Assembly: GCA_964657395.1 (NCBI GenBank)
Contig: CAZZUX010000001.1
Span: 1 to 64,000, forward strand
Direction of reading: 5' to 3'
DNA length: 64,000 bases
DNA from: G963692885 sp964657395
Lineage (GTDB): Bacteria; Acidobacteriota; Terriglobia; Terriglobales; Acidobacteriaceae
The notes below the pieces were generated by a model that was given only the letters and a program-made list of their open reading frames with translations, made no database searches and had not been told where the DNA came from. Both the position numbers and the translations under genes were made by a program. Positions 1-7,995 of this stretch are shown here, one piece after another. Position 1 is the stretch's first letter. The number at the start of each line of letters is the position of its first letter.

Positions 1-2
1 GT

Positions 3-78
3 GGGCCTGTGGCGCAGCTGGGAGCGCGCTTCCATGGCATGGAAGAGGTCACCGGTTCGATCCCGGTCAGGTCCACCA
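3..78 (+). tRNA. tRNA-Ala (anticodon GGC)
   Basis: The sequence folds as a complete cloverleaf. It has a 7-bp acceptor stem, a GCGC/GCGC D stem, an anticodon stem CTTCC/GGAAG around the loop ATGGCAT, and a T arm ACCGG-TTCGATC-CCGGT. The loop places GGC at the anticodon, which reads GCC (Ala). The third acceptor pair is G-U, the classic alanine identity element. The CCA end is encoded at 76-78. Confidence 0.96.
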
Positions 79-136
79 ATGCGCCTCAGCAGGGAGCGAC
101 TCTAAACATCAGCATAGCAATGGGTGCTTAAGCAAG

Positions 137-160
137 GGCGCAGGATGCGCCACGCCTTTT
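137..160. terminator. possible weak terminator hairpin between tRNA-Ala and rbsK
   Basis: GGCGCA (137-142) and TGCGCC (146-151) form a 6-bp stem with a 3-base loop, followed after a few bases by CTTTT. It lies downstream of both the rightward tRNA and the leftward rbsK. The stem is short and the T run weak, so this is tentative. Confidence 0.3.
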
Positions 161-167
161 GCAAAGT

Positions 168-1160
168 TCAATAAACTTCTTGGCCATTCGCCTGTCGTTC
201 AAGAAAGTGCTCTGTCTCTGCAAGAGTAGGCATGGAAGCCTGGGCGCCTGCGCGCATCACCGACAGTGCTGCTACAGCAGCTGCAAAGCGAACGCTCTCA
301 GCGGGTGTCTTTCCAGACATCAATGCAGTTGCAAAACCGCCGTTGAAAGCGTCGCCAGCCGCGGTTGTGTCGATCGCCTCGACAGGAAAGGCGGCTGCAA
401 ATTCGCGCAAACCTTCTTGAGTCTGCAGCAACGCGCCGTGTCGACCCATCTTCAGGACCACGCCGCGGCAACCTCGATCAAGAATGCGCGAGGCCACTTC
501 GTGCGGCTTCATCTCTTCAGCGATTTCCGGAGTTTCATGAAGAAGAGAAGCGGCCTCCAATTGATTAGGAGTAAGCCAGGTGACCTTGCTGAAGATCGAA
601 CCGGGGAGAGCTGCTGCCGGCGCTGGATCCAGGACTATGGGAATGCCTTCCTTGTGACAGATGTTAGCCAGGCACTCGACGGTCTCGAGTGGGATCTCCA
701 ACTGGGTCAGGACCATGCCGGCCCTTCTCAGAATTTCCATGTTCCTATCAAGATCCTCGGGCGTGACTTTTGCATTCGCTCCGGGCGTTACGACGATGCT
801 GTTTTCGCCTGCCGCCGAGACAGTAATGACCGCAACTCCAGAGCTGCCGTCGATGCTCAACACACCTTCCGTGCTGACACCGCTCTCGTCCAGATGTGTT
901 CTCAGTTGAACGCCGAAAGCATCGTCCCCGAGGCGCCCGATCAGCCTCACCGGATAGCCAAGTCTGGCGATGGCAACCGCCTGATTCGCCCCCTTGCCGC
1001 CGTGGTAAGTCTGAAAACTGCTTCCCAGCACGGTCTCACCTGCGCGAGGGATCCTGCTCGTCACCGACACAAGATCGATGTTGATACTGCCTACGACAAC
1101 GATGGGCTTCCGGCGGTTCACAGGAGTTCTCCAATCATCATTTGTCTGGCCGGAAGTCAC
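168..1160 (-). CDS. rbsK: ribokinase (PfkB family)
   Basis: This 330-residue cytoplasmic sugar kinase should phosphorylate D-ribose at O5 with ATP, feeding the pentose phosphate pathway. The N-terminal strand VVVGSINIDLV is followed by the PfkB signature GGKGANQAVA. The C-terminal signature DTTAAGDAFNGGF holds the catalytic Asp and the anion hole. The length fits RbsK (about 310). The start is GTG at 1160, whose last bases form the TGA stop of the upstream kinase gene (GTGA overlap), so translation is probably coupled. It is the last gene of a kaiC-like / histidine kinase / rbsK transcription unit. No ribose transporter or repressor is in view. A related nucleoside or sugar kinase specificity cannot be excluded. 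Confidence 0.88.
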   Translation of the reverse strand: MTSGQTNDDWRTPVNRRKPIVVVGSINIDLVSVTSRIPRAGETVLGSSFQTYHGGKGANQAVAIARLGYPVRLIGRLGDDAFGVQLRTHLDESGVSTEGVLSIDGSSGVAVITVSAAGENSIVVTPGANAKVTPEDLDRNMEILRRAGMVLTQLEIPLETVECLANICHKEGIPIVLDPAPAAALPGSIFSKVTWLTPNQLEAASLLHETPEIAEEMKPHEVASRILDRGCRGVVLKMGRHGALLQTQEGLREFAAAFPVEAIDTTAAGDAFNGGFATALMSGKTPAESVRFAAAVAALSVMRAGAQASMPTLAETEHFLERQANGQEVY

Positions 1161-2716
1161 TGGAGATCAATCGGCAGAAAAATCGTGAATACTGTCCCAT
1201 GATGTTCTTCGCTGGTCGAGGTACTGAAACGCAGAGTACCTTTATGTTTCTCAATGATGCCGCGGCTGATCCATAATCCTAATCCCGTTCCATTGTTGCC
1301 CTTGGTTGAATAGAACGCCTCGAAGATACGTTTCTTCACCTCGCTCGACATGCCGGAACCTGTGTCAGCAATCGTTATCTTTATGCCCTGGCGTGCTGAA
1401 TTTGTATCGCAGGCTAGCCTCTCGCGGATAATGATCCGGCCCCCGCGTCGTGTCGCGTCGAAAGCGTTTGCAATCAGGTTTGTAAATACCTGCCGTAACT
1501 CTCCGGGATAGCAAAGAATAGGTTGTTCATAACTGTACTTACGGACGACCTGGATGTTCGAAGTCGTCAGTCGACCCTGGTAGAGCGCCAGGACGGAGTC
1601 GAGTATTTTCGTGAGTACAGCATTCTCATGAGTATTCTGCTGCCGGTTGAAGGTCAACGTCTGTGCAGTGATGTCAGAGACACGCGCCAGTTCTCGTTGT
1701 GCCAGGTTGACGTACTCTCTCTCCAACCCTCCCAGCTCCGAGTGATCCAGCAGGTACAACAGGTTCGTCACAGCTTCCAGCGGATTGTTGATTTCATGAG
1801 CAATCGAACTGGACAGCCGGCCAACCAGTGCGAGTTTGTCTGCATTGCGCAACGCCGCCTCTGACAACACTCGTTCTGTGATGTCCAAGGTCACGCCGGC
1901 GATTCTCACTTGGTGGTGCAGGCCGTTTCCTGATCCATTGCTGCGGCTCAGGCCACCTTCCAGCAGCCGTCCACTTGCAGCGATCCAGTGCACACTGCCG
2001 TCTTTCCAGACCACCCGGTATTCCGCTGCGTAGGGCAAACCGGTTTTGACCGTGGCCTCGAGTTTGTCCGCGACTTCGGTGCGATCCTCAGGATGCACCC
2101 TGTCCATCGCATCTCTGCGGCTCAGTGTCGCTCCTGTGTCCCAGTCAAAATGCTGTCGGCAGGTGGCTGAAGCATCCAGGGCGCCCGTGGTCACATTCAA
2201 TTCCCACGCACCGAGCTTTGCCGTCTCAATCGCCAACAGCAGCCGGCTCTCACTGTTTCGCCGTGCAGCTTCTGCCATGTCTCTTTCGATCAGCGTATCG
2301 CGCACCTGGTACTGCCGATTGCGGGAACGCAGGGCAGACCGTACGCTGCTGATCAGAGTGGCCATGCGGATCGGACGCTCCAGCAGAGTCACGCTGCCAA
2401 GTGGAAGGCGGTCCTGCTCTCGTTTGCGTGAAAGTGTCGTGGCGGATCCACCGACTGTAAGTATCAGAACTGGTAGATCCGACCATGAAGGTTGCCGGAC
2501 TAACTGGCTTGACAGCTTGTCGATCGTCTCCGGAGGCAGCATCTCCTCCGTGATCAGCAGCGCGCCCACAAACTGCTTATCAAGTATGCTGATGACGCTC
2601 TCGACCGTTCGTTCAGCTTCCGCAAGTATTCCCGCTCCTGCGAGAGCCTCGCAGATGAGCCGGGCATCGCGGCCGACGGGTGCAATCACCAGCACCTTCA
2701 GATGGTCCACACGCAT
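1157..2716 (-). CDS. PAS-domain sensor histidine kinase with a receiver-like N-terminus
   Basis: This 519-residue cytoplasmic kinase has no membrane segment. An N-terminal receiver-like domain (about residues 5-125) has TEEML where a receiver would carry the phospho-accepting Asp, so it is probably a pseudo-receiver. A PAS_3-type domain follows, with the VHPEDR and YRVVWKDGSVHWI signatures. The HisKA box is intact (SSSIAHEINNPLEAV). The HATPase domain has LIANAFDAT, DTGSGM and GTGLGLWIS. I chose ATG 2716, which lies 7 bases after the kaiC stop; an upstream in-frame ATG at 2788 would overlap kaiC by 65 bases. The gene sits directly between the kaiC-like gene and rbsK, so it may phosphorylate a partner linked to the KaiC-like ATPase. 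No cognate regulator is adjacent. Confidence 0.85.
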   Translation of the reverse strand: MRVDHLKVLVIAPVGRDARLICEALAGAGILAEAERTVESVISILDKQFVGALLITEEMLPPETIDKLSSQLVRQPSWSDLPVLILTVGGSATTLSRKREQDRLPLGSVTLLERPIRMATLISSVRSALRSRNRQYQVRDTLIERDMAEAARRNSESRLLLAIETAKLGAWELNVTTGALDASATCRQHFDWDTGATLSRRDAMDRVHPEDRTEVADKLEATVKTGLPYAAEYRVVWKDGSVHWIAASGRLLEGGLSRSNGSGNGLHHQVRIAGVTLDITERVLSEAALRNADKLALVGRLSSSIAHEINNPLEAVTNLLYLLDHSELGGLEREYVNLAQRELARVSDITAQTLTFNRQQNTHENAVLTKILDSVLALYQGRLTTSNIQVVRKYSYEQPILCYPGELRQVFTNLIANAFDATRRGGRIIIRERLACDTNSARQGIKITIADTGSGMSSEVKKRIFEAFYSTKGNNGTGLGLWISRGIIEKHKGTLRFSTSTSEEHHGTVFTIFLPIDLQ

Positions 2717-2723
2717 TGGCACG

Positions 2724-4223
2724 CTAGGATTGCTCGTCCTGCACTGTGGGCGAAGTCTGCAGCACAGGTCGCGTGTCGGGAGTGCCACTCAGAATGCCGC
2801 GGAACTGGGTAAGCGGCCCACCAATCTCCAGCCCATTGTTCCCCAGCTTCAGCTCGCGAATGGACGTTTCGTGTGCACCGCTTCGCTTCTTGATGACCGA
2901 AAATGCCCGCTGAACGGATCCTTCGTTTTCGAAATACCGCATCAGCAATACGTTGTCCGCCAGGTAGCTGACATCTGATTGGGTCCGCGTCTCCCCCATA
3001 AAGCCATGCTGCGTCATCACCAGGAACGTTGCCACGCCGCGAGCACCCAGGAAGGTAAGCAGTTCATGCAATTGGAGCGGCAGATCCGATTCACCCGTCA
3101 TCGCATGAAGAAAGCCATTCAGGGAATCAATGACGATCACGCGTGCCCGATCAACAGTCACAGCACGGCGTATCTGTGACACAAACTCGCCCGGGCTCAA
3201 CTCGGCCGGATCAATCTGCTTCAGCGACAACCTTCCATTCGCTATCTGCTCGTTGATGTTCAATCCGAGAGACTGTCCGCGAATACATGAACTCCGGACA
3301 GACTCATCAAAGGAGTACAACACTGCCCGTTCGCCGCGAGAAGCGGCAGCGACGACGTATTGCATCACGACCGAGGATTTGCCTACCCCTGTCGGGCCGA
3401 CAATCAGTGTGCTTGATCCCCGATCCACGCCACCGCCGAACATGGCGTCCAGTCCCGGCGTTCCGGCCGGAAGCAGCGTTTCCTGGAAGTCGGCAGGATG
3501 TTCGGCTGCGACCAGGCGGGGAAAAATCTCGAGCCCGTCGGCGCTGATGTTGTAGTCATGCAATCCTTCGCGAAAGCCGGACCCGCGAACCTTCAGCACC
3601 TCCATCTGCCGCCGGGTAATGCCGTAACTGCGAGGATTCTTCTGCAGCCGGATCACTCCATGCGCGATCGATTGCAGCTGTACATCACTGCCTTCGCCGC
3701 TGCGATCATCCAGCAGCAGTGTCGTCATTCCGCGGCCTGCAAAATATCGTTTCAGAGCCAGCAGCTGCCGCCGATACTTCACCGGCTCTGCTGCCAGCAG
3801 CCTCAGCTCCGACAAGGAGTCCAGCACTACCCGCTGTGCCTGCACACGCTCAATCTCTTCAATCAGTTTCTTGATGGTGCTGGCAAGCTCTACTTCGTTC
3901 GGATGGAACACCGTGTAAGAGTCTTCTGCATTCAGCGCGGCTTCTTCTGGAACGAACTCAACCAGCTCTACATCATCGAGCGACCAGCCATGCGAAGCAG
4001 CGGCGGACTCCAGTTCCGCCTTCGATTCGGAAAGAGTCACATACAGCGTGCGCTCCTTCTGCCTGGCGCCCTCAAGTATGAATTGAAGAGCGATCGTCGT
4101 CTTACCCGTACCTGGGTTGCCCTCCAGCAGGTACATTTGCCCGCTGGGAAGGCCTCCATGAAGAATGTCGTCAAGCCCTGAAACACCTGTAGTTGTGCGG
4201 GGCGGCTGTTTCTTTTCTGGCAT
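2724..4223 (-). CDS. KaiC-like double-domain RecA ATPase
   Basis: This 499-residue protein has two tandem RecA/KaiC domains, like cyanobacterial KaiC (about 519). Walker A motifs are GNPGTGKTT (residues 35-43) and GPTGVGKSS (276-284). Walker B motifs are RVVLD (131-135) and VIVID (362-366). The paired catalytic acids of KaiC appear as SE at 65-66 in the first domain and DE at 306-307 in the second. By my alignment from memory, the autophosphorylation region of KaiC corresponds to T414, S419 and Y420, so the second of the two main phosphosites is Tyr. ATG 4223 is preferred over an upstream in-frame start because AGGAC precedes it. No kaiA or kaiB is in the window. The gene heads an operon with a histidine kinase and rbsK, so a signalling rather than clock role is as likely. 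Confidence 0.88.
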   Translation of the reverse strand: MPEKKQPPRTTTGVSGLDDILHGGLPSGQMYLLEGNPGTGKTTIALQFILEGARQKERTLYVTLSESKAELESAAASHGWSLDDVELVEFVPEEAALNAEDSYTVFHPNEVELASTIKKLIEEIERVQAQRVVLDSLSELRLLAAEPVKYRRQLLALKRYFAGRGMTTLLLDDRSGEGSDVQLQSIAHGVIRLQKNPRSYGITRRQMEVLKVRGSGFREGLHDYNISADGLEIFPRLVAAEHPADFQETLLPAGTPGLDAMFGGGVDRGSSTLIVGPTGVGKSSVVMQYVVAAASRGERAVLYSFDESVRSSCIRGQSLGLNINEQIANGRLSLKQIDPAELSPGEFVSQIRRAVTVDRARVIVIDSLNGFLHAMTGESDLPLQLHELLTFLGARGVATFLVMTQHGFMGETRTQSDVSYLADNVLLMRYFENEGSVQRAFSVIKKRSGAHETSIRELKLGNNGLEIGGPLTQFRGILSGTPDTRPVLQTSPTVQDEQS

Positions 4224-4488
4224 GTCAAGTCCTGATCCATTATGTAACAAAAGATACAATTCACGAGGGAAGCAGCCATCTGGCTCCAGTGTCAGCCCGG
4301 CTTTTCAAGGCTCTCAACAGCGGAGTCTCCAATCATCTGCAATCGGGCCGGAAGGCTCTGTCTGCGCAGTCTGCAGCCAAATGGGATGCATTTTCTTCAC
4401 CGCAGGCTTGAAGCGGGCGGCGTGCTATGCTTCAGTCGCAATCCCGGAAGCGGGTTGGCTTTGCAGTCTCATCGTGAAGGAGAGAGTT

Positions 4489-4665
4489 ATGGGTATTTTC
4501 GAGGAACTTGCCGGAGCTGTCGTCGCAGTGGAAGGAGTGAAGAAACTGGACCCCAATGCGTCTATCGTCACCGAAGGCATCGCCGCAGTTGCCGGTTACA
4601 AGGGCGTGGAAGAAGTGACCGAGCATTTCGAGAAGAAGCCGGAAGATACTGAACAAGCTGGCTGA
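4489..4665 (+). CDS. small acidic hypothetical protein (58 aa)
   Basis: The 58-residue frame starts at ATG 4489 behind a strong ribosome binding site (AAGGAGAGAG, with AGGAG about 8 bases upstream). It begins MGIFEELAGAVVAVEGV and ends in an acidic tail, EKKPEDTEQAG. There is no signal peptide or membrane segment, and the middle is rich in Ala, Gly and Val. A longer frame in the same phase exists upstream, but its extra part looks non-coding. I do not recognise a family. It is transcribed divergently from the kaiC-like operon and is followed by hairpins that may end the transcript. Confidence 0.6.
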   Translation: MGIFEELAGAVVAVEGVKKLDPNASIVTEGIAAVAGYKGVEEVTEHFEKKPEDTEQAG

Positions 4666-4684
4666 ACGTGCGGTTTGAATTTTA

Positions 4685-4758
4685 TGCGTCCCGAGTAAAG
4701 GACGCAGCCTTTGAGAGCAGGCAGCCAACACACCGCAGCTCCTGCTCACCCCTTTTTT
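4685..4758 (+). terminator. possible terminator hairpins after the 58-aa gene
   Basis: A perfect 7-bp hairpin (TGCGTCC 4685-4691 with GGACGCA 4700-4706) is followed by a second stem (GAGCAGG 4715-4721 with CCTGCTC 4741-4747) and then TTTTTT at 4753-4758. The T run after the second stem suggests intrinsic termination, but its loop is long (19 bases). Confidence 0.35.
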
Positions 4759-4787
4759 CTTCGCACGTGATTAACGACCCGAAACGG

Positions 4788-4815
4788 TTGTCCTGCCCAA
4801 ACGGTCGAGTACAAC
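4788..4815 (+). promoter_or_regulatory. candidate sigma-70 promoter for phoU
   Basis: TTGTCC (4788-4793) and TACAAC (4810-4815) are separated by 16 bases and lie about 75 bases upstream of the phoU start. Both hexamers deviate from consensus, and the call rests on position and spacing only. Confidence 0.3.
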
Positions 4816-4888
4816 TTCTGATGCATCAACATCTTTTTTGGTTTAAACAGCCTCAGTACTGGGAGAGAATCGTTTGGGAGTCAGACCT

Positions 4889-5560
4889 GTGCCGCGTGTA
4901 AATTTCCATCAGCAACTCGATGCCTTGAAGAACAAGCTGCTTGCCATGGCTGCCCTGGCCCAGCAGGCTGCTGAGTCGTCGGTGGAAGCCTACCTGCAGC
5001 GCGATCGCGGCCTGTGTGAGTACGTCTTCGAGAACGAGGCTGCCATTAACCTGGCTCACCGCGAAGTAGATGAGATGGCGTACGAACTGCTGGCCAAAGA
5101 GCAGCCTATGGCTATCGACCTCCGCTTCCTGCTCGCCGTAATCAAAATCAACAGCGACCTTGAGCGTATCGGCGATCAATCGATGAGCATCGCTCAGCGA
5201 ACCGTCGATCTTATGGAATTTGACGCAGTCCATTTGCCTATCGATGTCGGAGGCATGGGTGCCTTCGCAGGTCGCATGATCCGTAAAGCAATCCAGGCTT
5301 TGCTCGAAGGCGATGCACTCACCGCCGAAACTGTCATAGAGATGGATGATGAGATCGATCGAATGAACCGGATGGCTCACGAAGACCTGACCGAAGTGAT
5401 GCTGAAGGATTCCGGTTCAAGTTTGCAGGCCTTGAATGCCATCATCATCGCCCGCAACCTTGAGCGCATCTCGGATCACGCAACCAACATCGCTATGGAT
5501 GTCATCTTCTGGGTCCGCGGTGCAGACGTCCGCCACCAGCTCAGCCTGGCTACCGACTAG
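4889..5560 (+). CDS. phoU: phosphate signalling complex protein PhoU
   Basis: This 223-residue all-helical protein matches PhoU in length and has its two three-helix repeats. The signatures DLRFLLAVIKINSDLERIGDQ and NAIIIARNLERISDHATNIA bind metal clusters in the family. PhoU couples the Pst phosphate transporter to the PhoR kinase and keeps the Pho regulon off when phosphate is plentiful. I chose GTG 4889 (VPRVNFHQQL), which has GGGAG 8 bases upstream and matches the usual PhoU N-terminus; a TTG at 4874 is in frame. No pst or phoBR genes are adjacent, so here it stands alone. Confidence 0.92.
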   Translation: MPRVNFHQQLDALKNKLLAMAALAQQAAESSVEAYLQRDRGLCEYVFENEAAINLAHREVDEMAYELLAKEQPMAIDLRFLLAVIKINSDLERIGDQSMSIAQRTVDLMEFDAVHLPIDVGGMGAFAGRMIRKAIQALLEGDALTAETVIEMDDEIDRMNRMAHEDLTEVMLKDSGSSLQALNAIIIARNLERISDHATNIAMDVIFWVRGADVRHQLSLATD

Positions 5561-5677
5561 AGTCTTTCCTCTTAAGCTTCAGTGCCGAACCTCGCCGGCC
5601 ATCCATTGCAACGCATTGCTGACAGATGCACTCTTAGCAGCGATGCACCTGCTGCCGGCAACAGAGGAGATCGAACC

Positions 5678-6403
5678 ATGCCCCCGGGATTAAGCCCCAA
5701 TACTTTGAACAGGAGCCGCCGCGTCTCCTTTCCTGCAGCTTTACTCATCCTGATCCCTCTCTTTGCTCCCGGCCTATGCGCGCTTACAGCCCAGACATCT
5801 GCCGGTACGCCGCCGGTTACCCACACACTCGCCCTGCACCTTGATCCCGAAAAGACGCGGATCGAGTGGAGCGTCGGAAGCCTGTTGAGCAAGCTGCATG
5901 GCAATTTTAAGTTGAACGGTGGGGAAGTGATCGCTGATCCGAAGACGGGTGTGGCTCAGGGTGAGATCGAAATAGACGCCGGCAGCGGTGCCGTCCAGTC
6001 AGGCAAATTCGTAGACGGTAAGCAGACCGACGATGCGACTCGGACAGCGAAATGGCAAAAGGATGTGCTGAACAGCGGCAAGTACCCCGCCATCATCTTC
6101 CATCCGACCTCGATACAGGGTCTGAAAGAAGGCGACGGCGAACAGACAGTCGACGCGAAAGGCACGGTTACGCTCGCAGGTATGGATCATCCCATCGAGC
6201 TGACGCTCAAGCTCAATGTCAAAGGTCACGATGTCACTGCGGAATCGCACTTTGTTGTGCCGTACGTGAAGTGGGGTTTGAAAAACCCAAGCTCCGGCCT
6301 TACGCGGTATGACAAGGAGGTCCATGTCGACATCGCAGCGGTCGGCACCCTCCAGGAGGGAACCGCCAGGCCATCCTCTGTCCCGGCGGCTGACTCGAAA
6401 TAG
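5678..6403 (+). CDS. secreted YceI-family protein
   Basis: This 241-residue protein has an N-terminal hydrophobic segment (FPAALLILIPLFAPGLCAL) after a basic stretch, so it is probably exported to the periplasm. The rest is a YceI-like lipocalin fold: HLDPEKTRIEWSVGSLLSKLHGNF, later the KYPAIIFHP strand and the KGTVTLAGMDHPIELTL strand. YceI proteins bind isoprenoid or amide lipids; the ligand here is unknown. ATG 5678 is preceded by AGAGGAGA and preferred over an upstream in-frame start. The gene follows phoU by 117 bases and converges on the small membrane protein gene at 6429. Confidence 0.85.
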   Translation: MPPGLSPNTLNRSRRVSFPAALLILIPLFAPGLCALTAQTSAGTPPVTHTLALHLDPEKTRIEWSVGSLLSKLHGNFKLNGGEVIADPKTGVAQGEIEIDAGSGAVQSGKFVDGKQTDDATRTAKWQKDVLNSGKYPAIIFHPTSIQGLKEGDGEQTVDAKGTVTLAGMDHPIELTLKLNVKGHDVTAESHFVVPYVKWGLKNPSSGLTRYDKEVHVDIAAVGTLQEGTARPSSVPAADSK

Positions 6404-6428
6404 CTCCTGGCAATTGGTACGGCAGCGG

Positions 6429-6704
6429 CTATATATAGAAGGAGCGGATGGCATCCCAGACATACAACCCCAGGATTGCCGCAGTCATGGTGCACGCACC
6501 CACCGCCATCACTTTCAGCGCCGGCTGTACCTTGCGCAGTTTGGTCAGGATGCGCTGCTGTTCCTCTTTCTGCTGATTGGCACAGTCGTCTAGAAAAAGA
6601 CAATCTTCTTCGTAGCGGGTAAGAGTGCCACGATATACAAGGAGGGCCAGCAGGACAGTCACCAGTCCGGCCCACGCTATCCAGAGAATTGGCATGATAT
6701 GCAT
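6429..6704 (-). CDS. small two-TM membrane protein
   Basis: This 91-residue protein has a membrane segment near the N-terminus (ILWIAWAGLVTVLLALLVY), a charged middle (EEDCLFLDDCANQQKEEQQRI, with two Cys) and a second membrane segment (ALKVMAVGACTMTAAILGLYVW). AGGTG lies 4 bases before ATG 6704, which supports the start. I do not recognise the family and see no catalytic motif. It is divergent from the lipoprotein gene at 6937. Confidence 0.6.
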   Translation of the reverse strand: MHIMPILWIAWAGLVTVLLALLVYRGTLTRYEEDCLFLDDCANQQKEEQQRILTKLRKVQPALKVMAVGACTMTAAILGLYVWDAIRSFYI

Positions 6705-6936
6705 AAATCACCTCGGAACAGAGTTTGAGCCGGTCCCAGCACTCGGAGGGGTCCCATTACAGCGGGCCGAGCAGAGCCAGGGGCCGTTCGGTCCAGAACT
6801 ATAGTCCTTCCTCAATGCTCAGGGGAAGAGGAGAAGCAGCACTTTTTCGCGTTACTATCCACTTCGGGAAACCTTTCGCAAGCCCGCAACAACGGCTTCT
6901 GCATCTACTTGAAGGCACAGAGTTCCGGAGGCAAAG

Positions 6937-7407
6937 GTGGCATATAACTTTTTGTTGAATCAAGCGAAAGACAATCGCCCGCCCCGGACTCTCCGGGTTG
7001 CAGCCTCCATACTCGGGTGCATGACTCTCATAGCAGCACTCACCGCCTGCAATCCCGCGCCGCCGACAGACCAGCAGGTTCAGCGTGCCGCCGCCAGAGC
7101 AACGGTTGAGGCGAAGCAGGGTGCCAAGCAGGCAGTAGTTGCTGCCCAGGCAGCAGCCGTCATCGCCACCCGCCAGGCCGGTAACCTGGCAGCTGGTGTA
7201 AGGCAGGGAATGAAAGAAAAAGCCCCGCTGATCGATCTCAATTCAGCCTCAAGAATCACGCTTGCCACACTTCCCGGTATTTCACTCAAGAAGGCCGGCG
7301 AAATCGTCGAAAGACGTCCCTATTCCTCCGCACGTCAACTCGTCAGCAAAGGCCTCGTCACTGGAACGGAGTACGCCAAAATCGCTCCAAAGGTCACGGT
7401 GAAATAG
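6937..7407 (+). CDS. lipoprotein with a C-terminal helix-hairpin-helix domain
   Basis: The 156-residue product starts at GTG 6937 behind CGGAGG. A hydrophobic segment ends in a lipobox (AALTAC, lipidated Cys at 38). The middle (about 45-95) is Ala/Gln-rich and probably helical. The C-terminal 60 residues (IDLNSASRITLATLPGI through the end) resemble the ComEA helix-hairpin-helix domain, with the LPGI turn. In the family such domains bind DNA without sequence specificity or mediate protein contacts. A lipid-anchored copy could bind DNA at the envelope, as ComEA does, but this is inference. Confidence 0.7.
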   Translation: MAYNFLLNQAKDNRPPRTLRVAASILGCMTLIAALTACNPAPPTDQQVQRAAARATVEAKQGAKQAVVAAQAAAVIATRQAGNLAAGVRQGMKEKAPLIDLNSASRITLATLPGISLKKAGEIVERRPYSSARQLVSKGLVTGTEYAKIAPKVTVK

Positions 7408-7554
7408 TCATACAGGTTTTTGAAGCCTCGGGCCCGGATCGCTCATCCTATTCACCAGGCAGGCACTTGGAAGCATGCTGCTCACTCAGGCGCTTGTATA
7501 GCGCCGCCCAGCGACATACACTAAGGAAAGTCTGTACCAGCCAGGGAGATACAC

Positions 7555-7935
7555 ATGGCCACAATCGCACAACCACTTGTAAATGCTGAAAGCCCCGCGG
7601 TGAAGACTGCCCCGCTCGTCTTGACTGACTCTGCCATCGCTAAGGTACGCGAGATTATGGCGACCCAGGACCCATTGCCAGCCGGTCTGCGCATCGGCGT
7701 GGTCGGCGGCGGTTGTTCCGGCTTCCAATACTCCATGTCCTTTGAGAACCAGCAGGGCATGATGGACAAAGTCTTTCCCTTCGACGACATGAAGGTGTTT
7801 GTGGATGCCACCTCCCTCATGTATCTGAACGGATGCGTCGTCGATTATGTCGAGACTCTTGAGGCCGCCGGCTTTAAGTTCGAAAATCCAAATACCAAGA
7901 GCACCTGCGGCTGCGGCTCCTCCTTCAGCGCCTGA
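7555..7935 (+). CDS. iron-sulfur cluster insertion protein (IscA/ErpA/SufA family)
   Basis: This 126-residue A-type carrier passes Fe-S clusters to apo-proteins in the cytoplasm. The three conserved cysteines are present: C54 in GGGCSGFQY, and C118 and C120 in TCGCGSSF. The core (LTDSAIAKVREIMATQ, then VFVDATSLMYLNGCVVDYVE) is typical of the HesB family. Which of IscA, ErpA or SufA it is cannot be told from sequence alone, and no isc or suf genes lie beside it. GGGAGA sits just upstream of ATG 7555. Confidence 0.93.
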   Translation: MATIAQPLVNAESPAVKTAPLVLTDSAIAKVREIMATQDPLPAGLRIGVVGGGCSGFQYSMSFENQQGMMDKVFPFDDMKVFVDATSLMYLNGCVVDYVETLEAAGFKFENPNTKSTCGCGSSFSA

Positions 7936-7955
7936 GCGAGCTTCAATCCTGCATA

Positions 7956-7983
7956 AAAAGCCCTGCCAGCAAGCAGGGCTTTT
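7956..7983. terminator. bidirectional rho-independent terminator
   Basis: AAAAGCCCTGC (7956-7966) pairs perfectly with GCAGGGCTTTT (7973-7983) around a 6-base loop. The stem is GC-rich and has T runs on both strands. It lies between the converging Fe-S carrier gene and quinone oxidoreductase gene and could serve both. Confidence 0.88.
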
Positions 7984-7995
7984 CTATTTGCTGCT

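Noticed and set aside
2046..2978. Long rightward open frame opposite the kinase and kaiC-like genes
   Set aside because: It lies antisense across two well-supported genes, has a Ser/Arg-rich composition typical of a shadow frame, and shows no domain.
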